This document shows positions 35,456 to 44,225 of a DNA stretch of 64,000 bases, piece by piece. Below the pieces are notes generated by a model that saw only the letters and a list, made by a program, of their open reading frames with translations, was not told where the DNA came from and did not search any database. The translations under genes and the position numbers were made by a program. Source of the DNA: Acholeplasmataceae bacterium (GTDB lineage: Bacteria; Bacillota_I; Bacilli_A; Acholeplasmatales; Acholeplasmataceae); the NCBI GenBank assembly GCA_021736335.1, contig JAIPGC010000002.1, forward strand, positions 57,456 to 121,455. Direction: 5' to 3'. How positions within the stretch are numbered: the stretch's first letter is position 1; each line of letters begins with the position of its first letter.

Positions 35456-36451
35456 CTATTTTAATTTGTTGTACGCTTCTATCAAGTTATCATATCTTAG
35501 ATCAAATTGATGATCAATTTCTTGTAATTCTTTATGATTCATTAATCTTTTTACAGCTAATTTGACAATGTCTTTGTATTCCGTAATTGATTGATAGTGA
35601 GTAGCAACAGCTTTAATTTTGCGATTATCAAATGTTGTGCTTGCATACTTATCACCATATATTTCTGCTTCAAATTCAGGAAAATGCTTCAAGATAAAAT
35701 CCATTGGGATGTGAATCACATTGGGTTTGACTCCGACTGCATCGCAAATAAATTGATTGATTTCTTCCCAAGAATATGCTTTTTCAGCAGTTAAATGATA
35801 ATAATTTCCATATGTCTTCTCATTGCTTAATACATCAATAAAGGCATGTGCAAAATCACCACTATAGGTGAGTGTCCATAAGTTTTGACCATCATCAGGT
35901 ATGATGATTGGCTTTCCTTCAAGCATTCGATTAATCATTGTATAAGGATGATTCCTACTGCTCAATTGTGACACCAGCATTGTCTCATCATAGGTATGTG
36001 ATGGTCTAATGATTGTTACATTGAAATCTTTGTTATGGATATTCAAAAGATAGTCTTCACACTTCTTTTTGTTTTCACTATATCCCCAATATTTATTTCC
36101 AAGAGGAATCTCTTCAGTTATAGGTATGAAAGGAATAGGTTTCATATAAGCTGATGCACTGCTAATAAAGACAAACTGCTTAGTATGGCCATTATAAAGC
36201 TCATAATCACGTTTAACATCATCGACAGTAAAAGATATCCACGAAACAATTGTATCAAAATACATATCCTTAATTAAAGCTTTTATCTCATCTTTTTGAT
36301 GGATATCACCTTGTAATATTTTAACATCTTTAGGAAGTTTATCGTTTTTACTTCCTCGATTCAATATATAAAGATCAATCCCTTTTTTTATAGCTAACTT
36401 AGAGACTTGAGTACTGATAATTCCACTTCCACCTACAAATAAGACTTTCAT
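35456..36451 (-). CDS. NAD-dependent epimerase/dehydratase (extended SDR)
   Basis: A 331-residue Rossmann protein. It has MKVLFVGGSGIISTQVSKLAI with the glycine-rich loop, DIHQKDEIKALIKDMYFDTIVSWISF, and SSASAYMKP with a downstream Y-x-x-x-K (YSENKKKCEDYL). The C-terminal half carries an NDP-sugar-like region (DDGQNLWTLTYSGDFAHAFIDVL). The start at 36449-36451 follows GGAGG at 6 nt. It resembles sugar-nucleotide or mRNA-binding SDR proteins; the substrate is not determinable. Single-gene unit with its own terminator. Confidence 0.85.
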   Translation of the reverse strand: MKVLFVGGSGIISTQVSKLAIKKGIDLYILNRGSKNDKLPKDVKILQGDIHQKDEIKALIKDMYFDTIVSWISFTVDDVKRDYELYNGHTKQFVFISSASAYMKPIPFIPITEEIPLGNKYWGYSENKKKCEDYLLNIHNKDFNVTIIRPSHTYDETMLVSQLSSRNHPYTMINRMLEGKPIIIPDDGQNLWTLTYSGDFAHAFIDVLSNEKTYGNYYHLTAEKAYSWEEINQFICDAVGVKPNVIHIPMDFILKHFPEFEAEIYGDKYASTTFDNRKIKAVATHYQSITEYKDIVKLAVKRLMNHKELQEIDHQFDLRYDNLIEAYNKLK

Positions 36452-36518
36452 GTTAGACCTCCATATTGTTTCTATTATCTTAACTCTATCATAGTCAATG
36501 ATATTATTCAATTAAACG

Positions 36519-36550
36519 AAAAAAAAGTGATGACACATGGGTCATCACTT
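36519..36550 (-). terminator. Terminator of the lipoprotein operon
   Basis: A perfect 10-bp stem AAGTGATGAC/GTCATCACTT with a 6-nt loop is followed by T8 on the minus strand. It closes the protease/giant-lipoprotein unit. Confidence 0.9.
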
Positions 36551-36576
36551 CTTGATTCAATTATAAAGCTCAATGT

Positions 36577-39500
36577 TTAATTGATAGGTCTTAATCTGAT
36601 AACTTCATAGACTACAAACTCAGTATCTATAGTTACGACACCATCTTCTGATATTGAACCGGTAATATCTTGAATGAAATTGTCAACACCTTTAAAATAG
36701 ATAGATCCATCATAATCAATAACCAGGTCATTAACACCATTAATCTGTAATCCTTCTGTTAAGTTAACCACATCAAAATAGTAGTAATCTTCTGTTGATT
36801 GACTTGCATCATAGGTGAAATGAATGATTGCTGTTTCATCATCATTAATCGCAATGTATCCTTCTTTGAATCTTGTGATTTCAGTAAATGCTGAAATATT
36901 TGTATACTTAGCATAATACTTAGCTTCAACTTCATCATAGATTAAGATATAATTGTCATTTCCTTGAACCCATTGTTGCTTTTCAATTAAGTACGTATTA
37001 TCATCAAGAATAATGACATTATTTAAATTGTATAAGAAATCATAAACACTAATTCTAATCTTCCTATACTCAACGTTTGTTAGAACAAATGTTACTTCGA
37101 AGTTTTCATCAATTGGTATTTTGTCACCCTTGTTAAAACGAACAGGTAATGAATAATTGTACCAGGTTTCTGTAGGTTGTTGATATTCGTTACCTTCACC
37201 ATCAACAATACGGTAGTTTTGAGTATACATGATGCAACCTAAATCAGAAGTACATGTTAATTCATTTTCAAAACTAACAGGTGTTGCTCCTACAAGGACG
37301 ACTTGATTATATATTTCTTCACCATTTTCAAAAACTACATAACCTGATCCTAAATTGCCATATTCCATCGCACTTGTTGAAAATGCAACCCAAATACCGC
37401 AAGTTGTTGAAGCACAAGTCTTGTTTTCTGACAATGACTCTTTTCTATAATCTAGAGTTGCATCAGCCATTTCAACTGTGACATGATATGGTTTTCTATA
37501 TCCATATTGGACTGTGATATATTGGCTAAAATGATAGAGTTCAGTTCCAAATTCATCGACGACAGTATAAACTGTTTCCTCATTGTTCCAGCAACCATTA
37601 ATATTTGTACAAATAGCACTTTCTAAAGTCTGTTCTGTTACAATTTGTTTATCTGTTTCAGCAAAATCAATGGTTTCATACATAGGATCACCTTGTTGAT
37701 AGCTAATCCAATAATAAACCTGATCATATGTTTCATAATAACGGAAGCAGCCAGTTGATGTTGTACATACTTCTGGTGTCATCGTGATGACTGTATCTTC
37801 TGTCATTCTATACTCAATATATAATGGAATGGTTTCTCCTTGTGGAATTTGCATCTGATTATAGTATTCACTGAGTAGCTCACCTGTATCATCATAGATT
37901 CTAATCTTCACACTTTCATCACATGATGAATAGTTACATACGGTACCAGTAACAACTTTTGTATATTCATAATCAGCAGAATTTGTTTCACCAAGTGTAA
38001 TTGTATTTAGGAATTTTTCACCAAATGGAACGATGACATTTTGATTCATCCAAATACCCCATTCATTAATTGATTGATCAGTTAGATTGACTTGACTGAC
38101 ACATCCACTAACATTATCACATATTGCATCTGTATCAGAATAAACCTGCTCATATTGGTATGTTGTATTTGCATCTATTTGATAAGTTTCCTTATAATTA
38201 GGGACTGGGTCACCCGGATAATAAACTCCAGACGAATCAAGTGTAGCAATAAGATTGCCTTCAGCATCTAAAATCTCAGTTTGCATACTATACCAACAAC
38301 CATGAATATCTGTACATGCAGGTCTAAATGAGCTGTATGATCCTACACTTCCGATGCTTAAATCACCATCAGCAATAATCTTTTCACCTATAGCATTTTG
38401 AAGATATAGATACTGATTTGATGCATAAGGATCTGGTTCATCATCATAGATACTGATCATGAAGCCATTAACATATGAATATGTACTTATTTCATCTTTT
38501 TCACCTAATTCGATATAACTTGATGTTAACGTTCCATCAGAATTGATAACATAAAGTAATGTTGTATAATAACCAAGCTCTTCGACATAAGTTTGTACAT
38601 TATCGTAGAAATATAATTCACCATTAGGGAATGTGACAGGTTGTAAGGTATCTGTATCAGGTATGGTTTTTAAACCATGTGTTTCTGAATACACTTTAAT
38701 ATTACCATCCCATGAATCACAAATAATGTTGTTGTTTCTTGGATCAAGAATGATTTCACAGTTTGTAAAGTTAGCTTTTGTAGCATTGATATACTTTTGT
38801 AAGGTAAGTTCGTTTGTTTCACTATCAAAAGAAACTTTCATAACGAAATTTTCTGTAACACTGTCTTCTGTAATAGTATCCATGTAATAAATATCTTCGT
38901 TACCGGCAGAAAAACCATAGGATGATATCATGTAATTGTTTACACGATAATAATTCCAATTAAAATATTCACTAATGATTTTATCTACAAAGCGTTGTGT
39001 TATCTTAGTAATTGGATTATCTTGGACAACTGCTGTATACTCAATAACCGTGATATCTCTTATATCTTCGATAAAGAAATCTACTTCAAACTGTTGTTGA
39101 TATTGAAGATTGCCATTTTCATCTAGAACAGGCAAGAATTGCATTTCGAAAATTTGATTGCCATTTTCATCTAAGACTGGTTCTTCTACAATTTCAAAGA
39201 CAGGTTTTCCATCTTCATCAAAAACTGGATTGCCTTCATCATCAACAATCTGTTGCTCAAAGTATTGAATCAATCCAACCAATTGTTCTTCCATTAAAAT
39301 AGGTCCTTCAGTATAGATGAGTGGATTACCTTCATTATCAAGCACTGGTACAGACACTTCTTCATAAACCATATTGCCAAATTCATCAACAATTGGATTA
39401 TTAAATTCATCAAATTGTGGAAGTATTTGAATTTCTATGACTGGCTCATTAAGCGTTACTGAGAGGTGAACATATCTAGAATGATTTTCTTGAAAAGAAT

Positions 39501-40167
39501 ATGTGTTTTCAATCTGCTCAACATCTTTAGTTGAAAACATCTTTCCTGAAAGATTGTGAATCAGGTAAATGCCTCCAGCATAGAATGAGTCATATACTTT
39601 TTGTGCGAAATTTTCTTGGGTTTGATTATTATTGTAGGTTACTTCGAAAATAACGACTGTATATGCTCCATAAACCTCAAGTGCCAAAGGATTAGATGTG
39701 ATTTCTACGTTTTGACCTGATGAATCAGTAAAGCTAACTTCTTCAAAGAAACCATCTTCAGTTAATTTAACTATTAAATTTTCTGTATCCTCAATGGTAG
39801 CAGTTGTCGCAAGATTAAGCATATCTATATAATCCATACCACCTAAGTTAATGGCATTTTCATAGACATCTCTAGGAACAACAGCAAGTCCTTTAGAGTC
39901 TGTTAGGTCAGCGACGAATTCATTCATTAATTCGATTGAATCTAAATTCTCGACTCTTGTCTCATCTTCATAAATTGATATGTTATCAGATATGAAGTTT
40001 TCAATGAGCACGCATTCACCATTGATCATGAAGTAGTTTGGTTGACCACATGGATCTTGAATCTCATTTTTTATTGGATCTATCGGATTATTGTCTTCAC
40101 CTTCCGTACATCCAAAAAGCATAAAAGCTACTACAAAAAATACAAGTACAGTTAATAATTTCCTCAT
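36577..40167 (-). CDS. Giant lipoprotein with repeated Cys modules, 1196 aa
   Basis: I do not recognise the family. It has a lipoprotein signal (MRKLLTVLVFFVVAFMLFGC) and an acidic linker, then a segment of degenerate PVLDENGN-type repeats (residues ~250-355). A beta-rich region follows with at least seven modules between ~610 and 980, each closing with a Cys pair: CTDIHGC, CDNVSGC, CNYSSC, CTTSTGC, CTNINGC, CASTTC, CTSDLGC. A G-x-x-x-P turn precedes each by 15-35 residues. The start at 40165-40167 follows GGAGG. It lies 72 bp behind an HtrA-like lipoprotein and shares its terminator. Likely a surface protein. Confidence 0.8.
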   Translation of the reverse strand: MRKLLTVLVFFVVAFMLFGCTEGEDNNPIDPIKNEIQDPCGQPNYFMINGECVLIENFISDNISIYEDETRVENLDSIELMNEFVADLTDSKGLAVVPRDVYENAINLGGMDYIDMLNLATTATIEDTENLIVKLTEDGFFEEVSFTDSSGQNVEITSNPLALEVYGAYTVVIFEVTYNNNQTQENFAQKVYDSFYAGGIYLIHNLSGKMFSTKDVEQIENTYSFQENHSRYVHLSVTLNEPVIEIQILPQFDEFNNPIVDEFGNMVYEEVSVPVLDNEGNPLIYTEGPILMEEQLVGLIQYFEQQIVDDEGNPVFDEDGKPVFEIVEEPVLDENGNQIFEMQFLPVLDENGNLQYQQQFEVDFFIEDIRDITVIEYTAVVQDNPITKITQRFVDKIISEYFNWNYYRVNNYMISSYGFSAGNEDIYYMDTITEDSVTENFVMKVSFDSETNELTLQKYINATKANFTNCEIILDPRNNNIICDSWDGNIKVYSETHGLKTIPDTDTLQPVTFPNGELYFYDNVQTYVEELGYYTTLLYVINSDGTLTSSYIELGEKDEISTYSYVNGFMISIYDDEPDPYASNQYLYLQNAIGEKIIADGDLSIGSVGSYSSFRPACTDIHGCWYSMQTEILDAEGNLIATLDSSGVYYPGDPVPNYKETYQIDANTTYQYEQVYSDTDAICDNVSGCVSQVNLTDQSINEWGIWMNQNVIVPFGEKFLNTITLGETNSADYEYTKVVTGTVCNYSSCDESVKIRIYDDTGELLSEYYNQMQIPQGETIPLYIEYRMTEDTVITMTPEVCTTSTGCFRYYETYDQVYYWISYQQGDPMYETIDFAETDKQIVTEQTLESAICTNINGCWNNEETVYTVVDEFGTELYHFSQYITVQYGYRKPYHVTVEMADATLDYRKESLSENKTCASTTCGIWVAFSTSAMEYGNLGSGYVVFENGEEIYNQVVLVGATPVSFENELTCTSDLGCIMYTQNYRIVDGEGNEYQQPTETWYNYSLPVRFNKGDKIPIDENFEVTFVLTNVEYRKIRISVYDFLYNLNNVIILDDNTYLIEKQQWVQGNDNYILIYDEVEAKYYAKYTNISAFTEITRFKEGYIAINDDETAIIHFTYDASQSTEDYYYFDVVNLTEGLQINGVNDLVIDYDGSIYFKGVDNFIQDITGSISEDGVVTIDTEFVVYEVIRLRPIN

Positions 40168-40239
40168 AATATCCTCCATTTTAATTATATTTTTAAGGGA
40201 TTTTTCTGAATTTTATGTGCCTATTGATTCCTTGATTAC

Positions 40240-40959
40240 TTATGATTCAATAAATTCTAAAACAACTTCGATTGGAATACTAAATCCAATCCCTATAACT
40301 GTGACAATGGAACCACCTGAATTTGTGCTATTTAATTTAGAGACATTGATACCAATGATTTGTCCTTCCAAATTGAATAGTGGTCCACCACTACTACCTG
40401 GATTAACTGCTGCATCATGTTGAATTAAATCATCCTCAATCTTGGAAATAATTCCTAATGTGACTGTATTTACATAATCTAAATCCACAGGTGTTCCAAT
40501 AGATAAAACCAGTTCACCAACCATATAATTCACAGGCTCTAATTCACAAATATCTAAGATTTCTGCTGATGTTATTTTAAGAATTGCAAGATCAACACTT
40601 GGATCACTTTTTATGAAACTTGCAGATAGATATCTGTCTTGATTGGGAAGATATACCTCAATTGATTGGTAATAACGTATAACATGCTCATTTGTAATGA
40701 CATAATAATCATTTGAGTCTTGTTCGTAAATCACGCCTGAACCATGGCTTTTTGATTCATCTGGTAGTGTGATTTCAACAACAATTGTGCAGCTTTTTGC
40801 CTGACTAGAAACAAGTTTGAGTTGCTCATTAAAATCAACAATTTGAGATTGCATTTCCTCTAATATTTCATTTTTGATTTCTTCTTTTAATTCGTCTTGA
40901 TCAATCTTTTGACAACCAGCTAAAATAAATATTAGAAAAACGATGAGTAACTTCTTCAT
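40240..40959 (-). CDS. HtrA-like trypsin-family serine protease, lipoprotein, no PDZ
   Basis: A 239-residue extracytoplasmic protease with lipobox LAGC at residue ~15. The catalytic triad is visible: HGSGVIYE...YVITNEHVI (His), SDPSVDLAILKI (Asp) and AAVNPGSSGGPLFN (Ser). Its length covers only the protease domain; the PDZ domain of HtrA/DegP is missing. It is the first gene of a two-gene unit with the giant Cys-module lipoprotein, so the pair may act on the same surface substrate. Upstream lies a structured leader with a U-tract. Confidence 0.88.
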   Translation of the reverse strand: MKKLLIVFLIFILAGCQKIDQDELKEEIKNEILEEMQSQIVDFNEQLKLVSSQAKSCTIVVEITLPDESKSHGSGVIYEQDSNDYYVITNEHVIRYYQSIEVYLPNQDRYLSASFIKSDPSVDLAILKITSAEILDICELEPVNYMVGELVLSIGTPVDLDYVNTVTLGIISKIEDDLIQHDAAVNPGSSGGPLFNLEGQIIGINVSKLNSTNSGGSIVTVIGIGFSIPIEVVLEFIES

Positions 40960-40991
40960 TCATGCACCTCGACTGTTAATGATTAGCAAAC

Positions 40992-41209
40992 AAAAAAATC
41001 CTTATTATGCATGTTGTCATGCTATTCCTGCCAGAATAGTCAAAATTACAATAAGGTTCAGTCATTTTAGCTATGTATTTTTCAAATGCTTAGAATATGA
41101 TCAGCCAATAGCTCTATCTGACTGTTCTGTCTTTTGAAAAAAGATTTAGTGTGAAAATATCGATTGCCTATATCACTTTAATCATACCACCAAATAATGA
41201 CAAATGTCT
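40992..41209 (-). promoter_or_regulatory. Structured leader with competing helices and U-tract, protease-lipoprotein operon
   Basis: On the minus strand an extended -10 TGGTATGAT (box 41181-41186) gives a leader of about 215 nt. TGACTG (plus 41119-41124) can pair locally with CAGCCA (41102-41107) or long-range with CAGTCA (41059-41064). The latter is extended by AGCTAT/ATAGCT (41069-41074 with 41108-41113). Next comes a three-way junction closed by CCTTATT/AATAAGG (41000-41006 with 41050-41056) with two hairpins inside, and then T7. The layout is aptamer plus expression platform; I match no known class. The upstream rest of the 400-bp gap holds the terminator and palindromes. Confidence 0.6.
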
Positions 41210-41297
41210 TAAGTTTATATTACTTTTTTACAAATTTTTTATATATCTTTTGCCATACAAAGGGAAATGACTTGTTTTATTTATGACATATGTCATA
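41199..41297. repeat. Two GACANATGTC palindromes
   Basis: GACAAATGTC (41199-41208) overlaps the -35 zone of the protease-leader promoter. GACATATGTC (41285-41294) sits inside a perfect 16-bp palindrome (41282-41297). The centres are 86 bp apart, about eight helical turns. They look like paired operator sites; no regulator gene is adjacent. Confidence 0.5.
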
Positions 41298-41303
41298 TAC
41301 GAT

Positions 41304-41344
41304 AAAAAAATGAGATAAACATTTTTTTCTCAATGTTTACCTCA
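41304..41344 (-). terminator. Terminator of the 126-aa hypothetical gene
   Basis: A 13-bp stem (TGAGGTAAACATT with complement, one G-U) is followed by T7 on the minus strand, 14 bp after the stop. Confidence 0.9.
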
Positions 41345-41357
41345 CGAATTGATTCAA

Positions 41358-41738
41358 TTATACTCTAGCTAGAACTGCAATCTTGCAATCCACTTGATAT
41401 TCAAATCCATTAATGAATATTGGTACTTGAATAATTTTATCATCTATATATTCCACTTTAAAATACTTTTTCCCGATCATAAGCATTTCATTGACTTCCA
41501 GACTATCCTTTGCTCTAAAAGTCATGGATGCCATCTGATCATCAATCATTCCATAAATGGGTAAATCCAAATTAATGAACTCACTTGTTACTTTCTTGAT
41601 TTTCATTGCTTCTTTTTTAAATGCTTGATAAATGTCTATTTTTTCTTTAGTTTCATCAGCAAATTGTTGAACTGAATCGACAACCTTCTCAGTTTGCTTT
41701 TTTACTTGTCTAAAAAACTCTTTACTATTCTTTTTCAA
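41358..41738 (-). CDS. Uncharacterised 126-aa protein with basic helix
   Basis: Not recognised. The N-terminal third is a charged, probably coiled-coil helix (KKNSKEFFRQVKKQTEKVVDSVQQFADETKEKI), followed by a small beta domain (DLPIYGMIDDQMASMTFRAKDSLEVNEMLMIGKKYFKVEYIDDKIIQVPIFI). I place the start at TTG 41736-41738, 9 nt from GGAGG; a longer TTG reading would include the ribosome site itself. No signal peptide. Single-gene unit with a strong terminator. Confidence 0.6.
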   Translation of the reverse strand: MKKNSKEFFRQVKKQTEKVVDSVQQFADETKEKIDIYQAFKKEAMKIKKVTSEFINLDLPIYGMIDDQMASMTFRAKDSLEVNEMLMIGKKYFKVEYIDDKIIQVPIFINGFEYQVDCKIAVLARV

Positions 41739-41925
41739 TTTTGCATGCCTCCATATCAACTCTATTATACCCTTATTCTATGTAAAATGATTAAAAGGTC
41801 ATTGATTAAAAACAATTTTCCCATGTTTTATAATAAAAAATCATATGTATTTCTCATATTCATTTGAACAAGTTCATCTTTATAGTGTAAAATAGCATTA
41901 TAAACACCAGAAAAGAGGATAAAAG

Positions 41926-42180
41926 ATGAAAGGTTATGTCATATTAGGCATTTTGATTAACCAAAGAAGTGAAGTTGCTGTTGAAGTACAAGAGGTTTTG
42001 ACTAAGTTTGGATGTATCATAAAACTCAGACTTGGTTTACATGAAACAGCTAATGTTTGTGCTGAAGATGCTTTTTTATTACTTCAATTAGATGGATCAA
42101 AAGAAGAAATAACGACACTTCAAGAAAGTTTGAACATCATTGATGGTGTTGAGACTAAGCTGATTTCATTAGGTAACTAA
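41926..42180 (+). CDS. TM1266-like ACT-fold regulator
   Basis: An 84-residue protein (MKGYVILGILINQRSEVAVEVQEVLTKFG... LGLHETANVCAEDAFLLLQLDGSKEEI...). It matches the small ferredoxin-fold family annotated as iron-only hydrogenase system regulator, related to the NikR C-terminal domain. It has no DNA-binding domain of its own. No hydrogenase genes are in the window, so the name should not be taken as function. A GAGG site precedes the ATG; a TGAAC-AA-GTTCA inverted repeat lies upstream at 41864-41875. Confidence 0.78.
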   Translation: MKGYVILGILINQRSEVAVEVQEVLTKFGCIIKLRLGLHETANVCAEDAFLLLQLDGSKEEITTLQESLNIIDGVETKLISLGN

Positions 42181-42269
42181 TAAATTTTTTAAGAAAATTC
42201 ATCTATCATATTTAATGATTTTTTAGTGTGTGTTGATTTACTAATGTTATCAGATGATGAGGTTATTTA

Positions 42270-42734
42270 ATGAACAAAGTGACTTTTAAGGAAATAACAA
42301 ACGAAAATTTGATGCAGGTTGTCAAATTGAGCAACACCTTAAGTGATGCTCAAAAAAGATGTGTTGCAACCAACGATCGTTCTCTTGCTCAGGCTTATGT
42401 TAATCAAGATAAAGCTTGGCCAAGAGCCATTTATTTAGATGAAACACCTATTGGTTTTATCATGTTAAACCTTTCACCACAAGATATACCAAAAGAAGAT
42501 CATCCAGCACTTGATGTATGGCGATTAATGATTGGAGGACCATATCAATCCAAAGGTTATGGCAAGCAAGTTTTAGATTTAGTGTTGAGCATAGCAAGAG
42601 AAAAAAAGATGAAAACTGTCTACCTTTCATGTGATATGGAAGGACCTATGCCTTATCAGTTTTACATCAAATATGGTTTTATAGATACTGGTATTATGGA
42701 CGAAGATGAAGAGATATTAAAAATCTATGTATAA
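42270..42734 (+). CDS. GNAT-family N-acetyltransferase
   Basis: A 154-residue acetyltransferase. The acetyl-CoA pyrophosphate loop is in the segment RLMIGGPYQSKGYGKQVLDLVL (R/Q-x-x-G-x-G/A), with the motif B strand TVYLSCDMEGPMPYQFYIKYGF after it. N-terminal strands TFKEITNENLMQVVKLS fit the fold. This subgroup resembles spermidine/aminoglycoside-type acetyltransferases, but the substrate is not assignable. It follows the TM1266-like gene by 89 bp and ends at a strong terminator. Confidence 0.88.
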   Translation: MNKVTFKEITNENLMQVVKLSNTLSDAQKRCVATNDRSLAQAYVNQDKAWPRAIYLDETPIGFIMLNLSPQDIPKEDHPALDVWRLMIGGPYQSKGYGKQVLDLVLSIAREKKMKTVYLSCDMEGPMPYQFYIKYGFIDTGIMDEDEEILKIYV

Positions 42735-42778
42735 CATCATATAAAATTGATTATCTTTTAAAAAAAGAAACAAACATC

Positions 42779-42808
42779 AACAGGTACCAATATGTACCTG
42801 TTTTTTTT
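42779..42808 (+). terminator. Terminator of the GNAT gene
   Basis: A perfect 7-bp stem CAGGTAC/GTACCTG with CAATAT loop is followed by T8. Confidence 0.92.
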
Positions 42809-42839
42809 ATGTCTGTTTCATCTTATATCTGTAATTGTG

Positions 42840-43757
42840 CTATTTTTTAAACTTATACTGTCCATCCTTATCCCAAATACCCCAAAATGCGCCATATTCT
42901 CCTTCATGATTCATTTTCCATACTTCATCAAAGGATGAAAAATAAAATAGATCAATATTATCTTTTAAAACCCAATTTTGGACTTGCAAAAAGTATTGAA
43001 GTGAATTTTCATAAGAAGGTATGGCATCACCATATCTTTCACCTTTTGTTGGCCATCCGGTTTCACTAATGATGACTTTTTTTCCTCTTGCTGCTTTTTG
43101 AGCGAATCGGTACATCTCTTTCATATAATCAAGTGATATGTCTAAACCACAATATTCCCAAAATGGATAACAGTTCGCTAAAACAACATCAACTTCATCA
43201 ACAATTTCTGGATAGTTTTCAAATGTATAATATGCATCCACATATCCAACAAGAACATTTGGTACAGCTTCCTTCACTTTTCTAATATATGTGATTAATT
43301 GCTCAACCTCTATATCTTCTCTTAGAAGAACCTCATTACCTATTGCTAAAATATCTGCATATCCTGCTTTAGCAATAGCTACAGCATTATTGATTTCTAG
43401 CTCATTAGATGCTTCATCATCACTAATCCATGCACCAACGAGTGTTTTTAGGCTCTTCTCATGTGCAATTCTAGGAATGACTTCATTACCATTGGAGCAC
43501 GAAAATGTGCGAATCCATTTTGTATAGGGACGAACAATTTCTAATCTGTCAGCAATTTGCTGATCACTGATTTGTGATAATAAACTAGGATTTTGATCTT
43601 CAAGGTAAGGACTGAAACTGATGCCATGAATCTGATGAGATAAAATATCCCACATTTCATTTTCTTGTTCTAAAATGCTCTTTTTTGGAGCTAATTCCTT
43701 TTTTAGTTCGTTACGATCAACATCCAAGTATAATAATTTTTTTCTAGGTTTAGACAT
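42840..43757 (-). CDS. GH17-type beta-1,3-glucan hydrolase, cytosolic
   Basis: A 305-residue TIM-barrel protein with GH17 landmarks: GISFSPYLED near the start, ILAIGNEVLLRED (acid/base Glu, ~residue 145), GYVDAYYTFENYPEI, VDVVLANCYPFW, and VIISETGWPTKGERYG with the nucleophile Glu (~residue 230). There is no signal peptide or lipobox, so it should work in the cytosol on imported oligosaccharides, unlike the secreted GH81 nearby. The start follows AGGAGG at 7 nt. Together they suggest laminarin-type glucan use. Confidence 0.85.
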   Translation of the reverse strand: MSKPRKKLLYLDVDRNELKKELAPKKSILEQENEMWDILSHQIHGISFSPYLEDQNPSLLSQISDQQIADRLEIVRPYTKWIRTFSCSNGNEVIPRIAHEKSLKTLVGAWISDDEASNELEINNAVAIAKAGYADILAIGNEVLLREDIEVEQLITYIRKVKEAVPNVLVGYVDAYYTFENYPEIVDEVDVVLANCYPFWEYCGLDISLDYMKEMYRFAQKAARGKKVIISETGWPTKGERYGDAIPSYENSLQYFLQVQNWVLKDNIDLFYFSSFDEVWKMNHEGEYGAFWGIWDKDGQYKFKK

Positions 43758-43927
43758 TTCAGTTCCTCCTCTTTTTATCTTAAAAAATTAAAGATTCAAT
43801 AAATTAATTATACTACATATTATATCACGACAAATCTATTTGCTTTTGTTATAAAATCTCAATATATTTAATGAATAGAGTTTTATAATAAAACAATAGA
43901 TAAACCTTGATCTTGCTTGACATAAAT

Positions 43928-44102
43928 AAAAAAGGCCATACTGGCCCATATATCATAAGATAGGTATTCCCCATATATTAAATCACAAAACTTACTTCTA
44001 CAAAATAAACGTAAATCATTGCTTAATGAGAAAATTGAAACTGTAAATCCCAATACTAAACTCTTTAATCTAGTAAACTAAAAATCTATATATGGGGAAT
44101 AC
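43928..44102 (-). ncRNA. Candidate small RNA, rod-like (6S-type possible)
   Basis: A complete transcription unit without an ORF. On the minus strand the promoter (see next entry) would start RNA at 44102, exactly the first base of a perfect 15-bp closing stem, GTATTCCCCATATAT (44088-44102) with ATATATGGGGAATAC (43964-43978). Inside, TTTACT/AGTAAG can pair across a U-rich asymmetric bubble, and a TCATT-AAGC-AATGA hairpin caps the far end. A GGCC/GGCC hairpin and T6 follow at 43928-43946. Length about 175 nt. A closing stem with a central bubble resembles 6S RNA, but I cannot confirm the class. Confidence 0.65.
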
Positions 44103-44108
44103 ACCTTC

Positions 44109-44136
44109 AGTATACTCTTTATTTGCGTAATGTCAA
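44109..44136 (-). promoter_or_regulatory. Strong promoter of the candidate small RNA
   Basis: TTGACA (44131-44136) and TATACT (44109-44114) are 16 bp apart on the minus strand. The expected start lies 7 nt downstream, at the 5' base of the closing stem. The match is too close to consensus to ignore in a gap lacking genes (43,758-44,225). Confidence 0.75.
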
Positions 44137-44174
44137 ATTAAAATATCTTTTCTAAATCAAGGTTTCTTTAAGCA

Positions 44175-44210
44175 TAAAAAAAAGAACAAATGCAAATGCA
44201 CTTGTTCTTT
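44175..44210 (-). terminator. DUF975 terminator
   Basis: A nested stem (AAAGAACAA/TTGTTCTTT outside, TGCA/TGCA inside) is followed by T8-9 on the minus strand, 16 bp after the stop. It separates this gene from the small-RNA promoter. Confidence 0.88.
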
Positions 44211-44225
44211 AGTTGCTTTTTAGAG

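Noticed and set aside
40943-41137. 64-residue plus-strand ORF over the protease leader
   Set aside because: Antisense to a region with clear minus-strand leader structure; no ribosome site, no domain.
35337-41155. Shared motif ATTTAGTGTGAAAA upstream of two genes
   Set aside because: A 14-mer match is expected by chance in AT-rich DNA of this length.
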